Shown piece after piece: positions 21,602 to 22,055 of a stretch of DNA of 22,055 bases. The DNA is taken from NCBI GenBank assembly GCA_045636205.1, contig JAZTXE010000085.1, positions 1-22,055 of the forward strand, written 5' to 3'. The position numbers were made by a program, and so were the translations under genes. Within the stretch, counting starts at the first letter, position 1, and the number at the start of each line of letters is the position of its first letter. The notes under the pieces are model-generated. The model was not told the origin of the DNA. It worked only from the letters and a program-made list of their open reading frames with translations, and did not search any database. The stretch comes from JAZRUF01 sp045636205. GTDB lineage: Bacteria; Bacillota; Clostridia; Oscillospirales; JAAYXM01.

Positions 21602-21780
21602 CCACCTGTTTAGCAGGTGGTACAAAAGAGGCTTTTGCTGTTGAGTATTAAAGACTTCTCCTTGAGGAGAAGTCGGGTTTTTGCGTAGCAAAACTCGGAT
21701 GAGGTGAAGATGTTCGGGTGTCGAATTGACACATGTAGGGGCGGATGCCGACATCGTACCCTGCAGCTCGGTTGCGGTTT
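21602..21780. repeat. Cluster of palindromic interspersed repeats
   Basis: Successive hairpins are CCACCTG/CAGGTGG (21602-21620), GACTTCTCC/GGAGAAGTC around TTGA (21653-21674), GTTTTTGC/GCAAAAC (21677-21694), then TCGGATGAGGTG (21695-21706), GTGTC/GACAC (21718-21732) and TGTAGGG/CCCTGCA (21734-21756 region). The CTTCTCC-TTGA-GGAGAAG...GGATGAGGTG and TGTAGGGGCGGATGCC segments resemble short repeats I associate with Clostridia genomes. Between this cluster and the next promoter lie only two more small stems (21807-21833 and 21831-21845). No gene is supported here. Confidence 0.6.
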
Positions 21781-21873
21781 GGTTTTTTATATATGCATCA
21801 CTGAGTCTTTTGGTTGCGTTGCTATGCCAAAAGTGCGGTTTTCGCACGGAATATAATTCTGTTTTCTTTATGT

Positions 21874-21902
21874 TTGACAAAACTTGTTTTTTGTAATATA
21901 CT
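21874..21902 (+). promoter_or_regulatory. Sigma-A promoter of the T-box leader
   Basis: TTGACA (21874-21879) and TATACT (21897-21902) are spaced by 17 bp. The predicted start is near 21909. Confidence 0.85.
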
Positions 21903-21908
21903 ATTAGT

Positions 21909-22055
21909 AATTGTCATATCAAATTGTAGGGCAATGACTGAGTTTAAGTAGATGTCGCGGAAACAGGCACAGAAAACAGCCTTTTAGCTGAGAGGGCTGT
22001 AATGCCCGCGGCGTTGAAATTCGCCTCACGAGCCTTTTTGCGAAAGCAAAATGTA
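21909..22055 (+). promoter_or_regulatory. T-box riboswitch, Stem I complete, probable Phe (UUC) specifier, cut by window edge
   Basis: Stem I spans 21930-22034. GGC (21930-21932) pairs with GCC (22032-22034). TGAG (21937-21940 region) pairs with CTCA (22025-22028) beside a kink-turn-like GA pair set. A specifier loop has AAGTAGA on the 5' side and GTTGAAATTCGC on the 3' side. GTCGCGG pairs with CCGCGGC, GGCA with TGCC, and ACAGCC with GGCTGT, and the distal loop contains GAGAG. TTC at 22020-22022 followed by G fits the specifier rule (codon then purine), indicating tRNA-Phe. A GNRA-capped stem TTTTGC-GAAA-GCAAAA follows. The antiterminator and the gene, perhaps pheS, lie outside the window. 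Confidence 0.75.

Noticed and set aside
21593..21880. 95-codon reverse reading frame
   Set aside because: It spans the palindromic repeat cluster. Frames of this kind recur wherever such repeats occur, and it lacks a ribosome binding site.
22019..22021. ATT (Ile) as T-box specifier
   Set aside because: The base after it would be C, whereas T-box specifiers are followed by a purine. TTC followed by G fits better.

Overview
The window is a chromosomal stretch of a low-to-mid GC Firmicute. It is most likely a gut-type member of the Clostridia (Oscillospiraceae/Ruminococcaceae-like). The grounds are the rpsO-pnp-M16 peptidase order, GTP-type PEP carboxykinase, a class I lysyl-tRNA synthetase, a fused PotCD polyamine transporter, A+T-rich sigma-A promoters, T-box control, and a palindromic interspersed repeat of a type I associate with Clostridia. 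No rRNA, tRNA, CRISPR array, transposase or phage gene was seen.

Layout from left to right. (1) The left edge cuts a leftward malate/L-lactate dehydrogenase-family gene whose promoter carries a palindrome between -35 and -10. (2) Rightward rpsO (S15) and pnp (PNPase) follow, separated by a strongly folded leader, then a terminator and an M16 zinc peptidase. (3) pckG stands alone with its own promoter and terminator. (4) A CdaR/PucR-type regulator precedes a cell-envelope cluster: ftsE, ftsX, an EnvC-like coiled-coil M23 peptidase with an apparently intact active site, and an S41 C-terminal processing protease. FtsEX presumably activates the M23 hydrolase at the septum or sidewall. (5) An unrecognised 233-residue protein follows, with its ribosome binding site inside a 14-bp hairpin. 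(6) greA has a consensus promoter and is followed by a class I LysRS carrying a C-terminal EMAPII/MetG-like tRNA-binding domain. (7) A leftward small exported YHYH-type His-rich protein is preceded by about 150 nt of highly structured leader ending in an antiterminator/terminator pair. (8) A cupin-HTH regulator leads a polyamine ABC operon, potA-potB-potCD. PotA has about 160 extra residues forming two tandem Ig-like repeats inside its TOBE region. (9) The right end holds palindromic interspersed repeats, then a strong promoter and the Stem I of a T-box riboswitch with a likely UUC (Phe) specifier; its gene lies beyond the window.

The most unusual items are the repeat-containing insertion in the cytoplasmic ATPase PotA, the unassigned structured leader upstream of the YHYH gene, the LysRS1/tRNA-binding-domain fusion, the ribosome-binding-site-masking hairpin, and the long pnp leader fold. 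All function calls come from reading motifs. No database search was possible.
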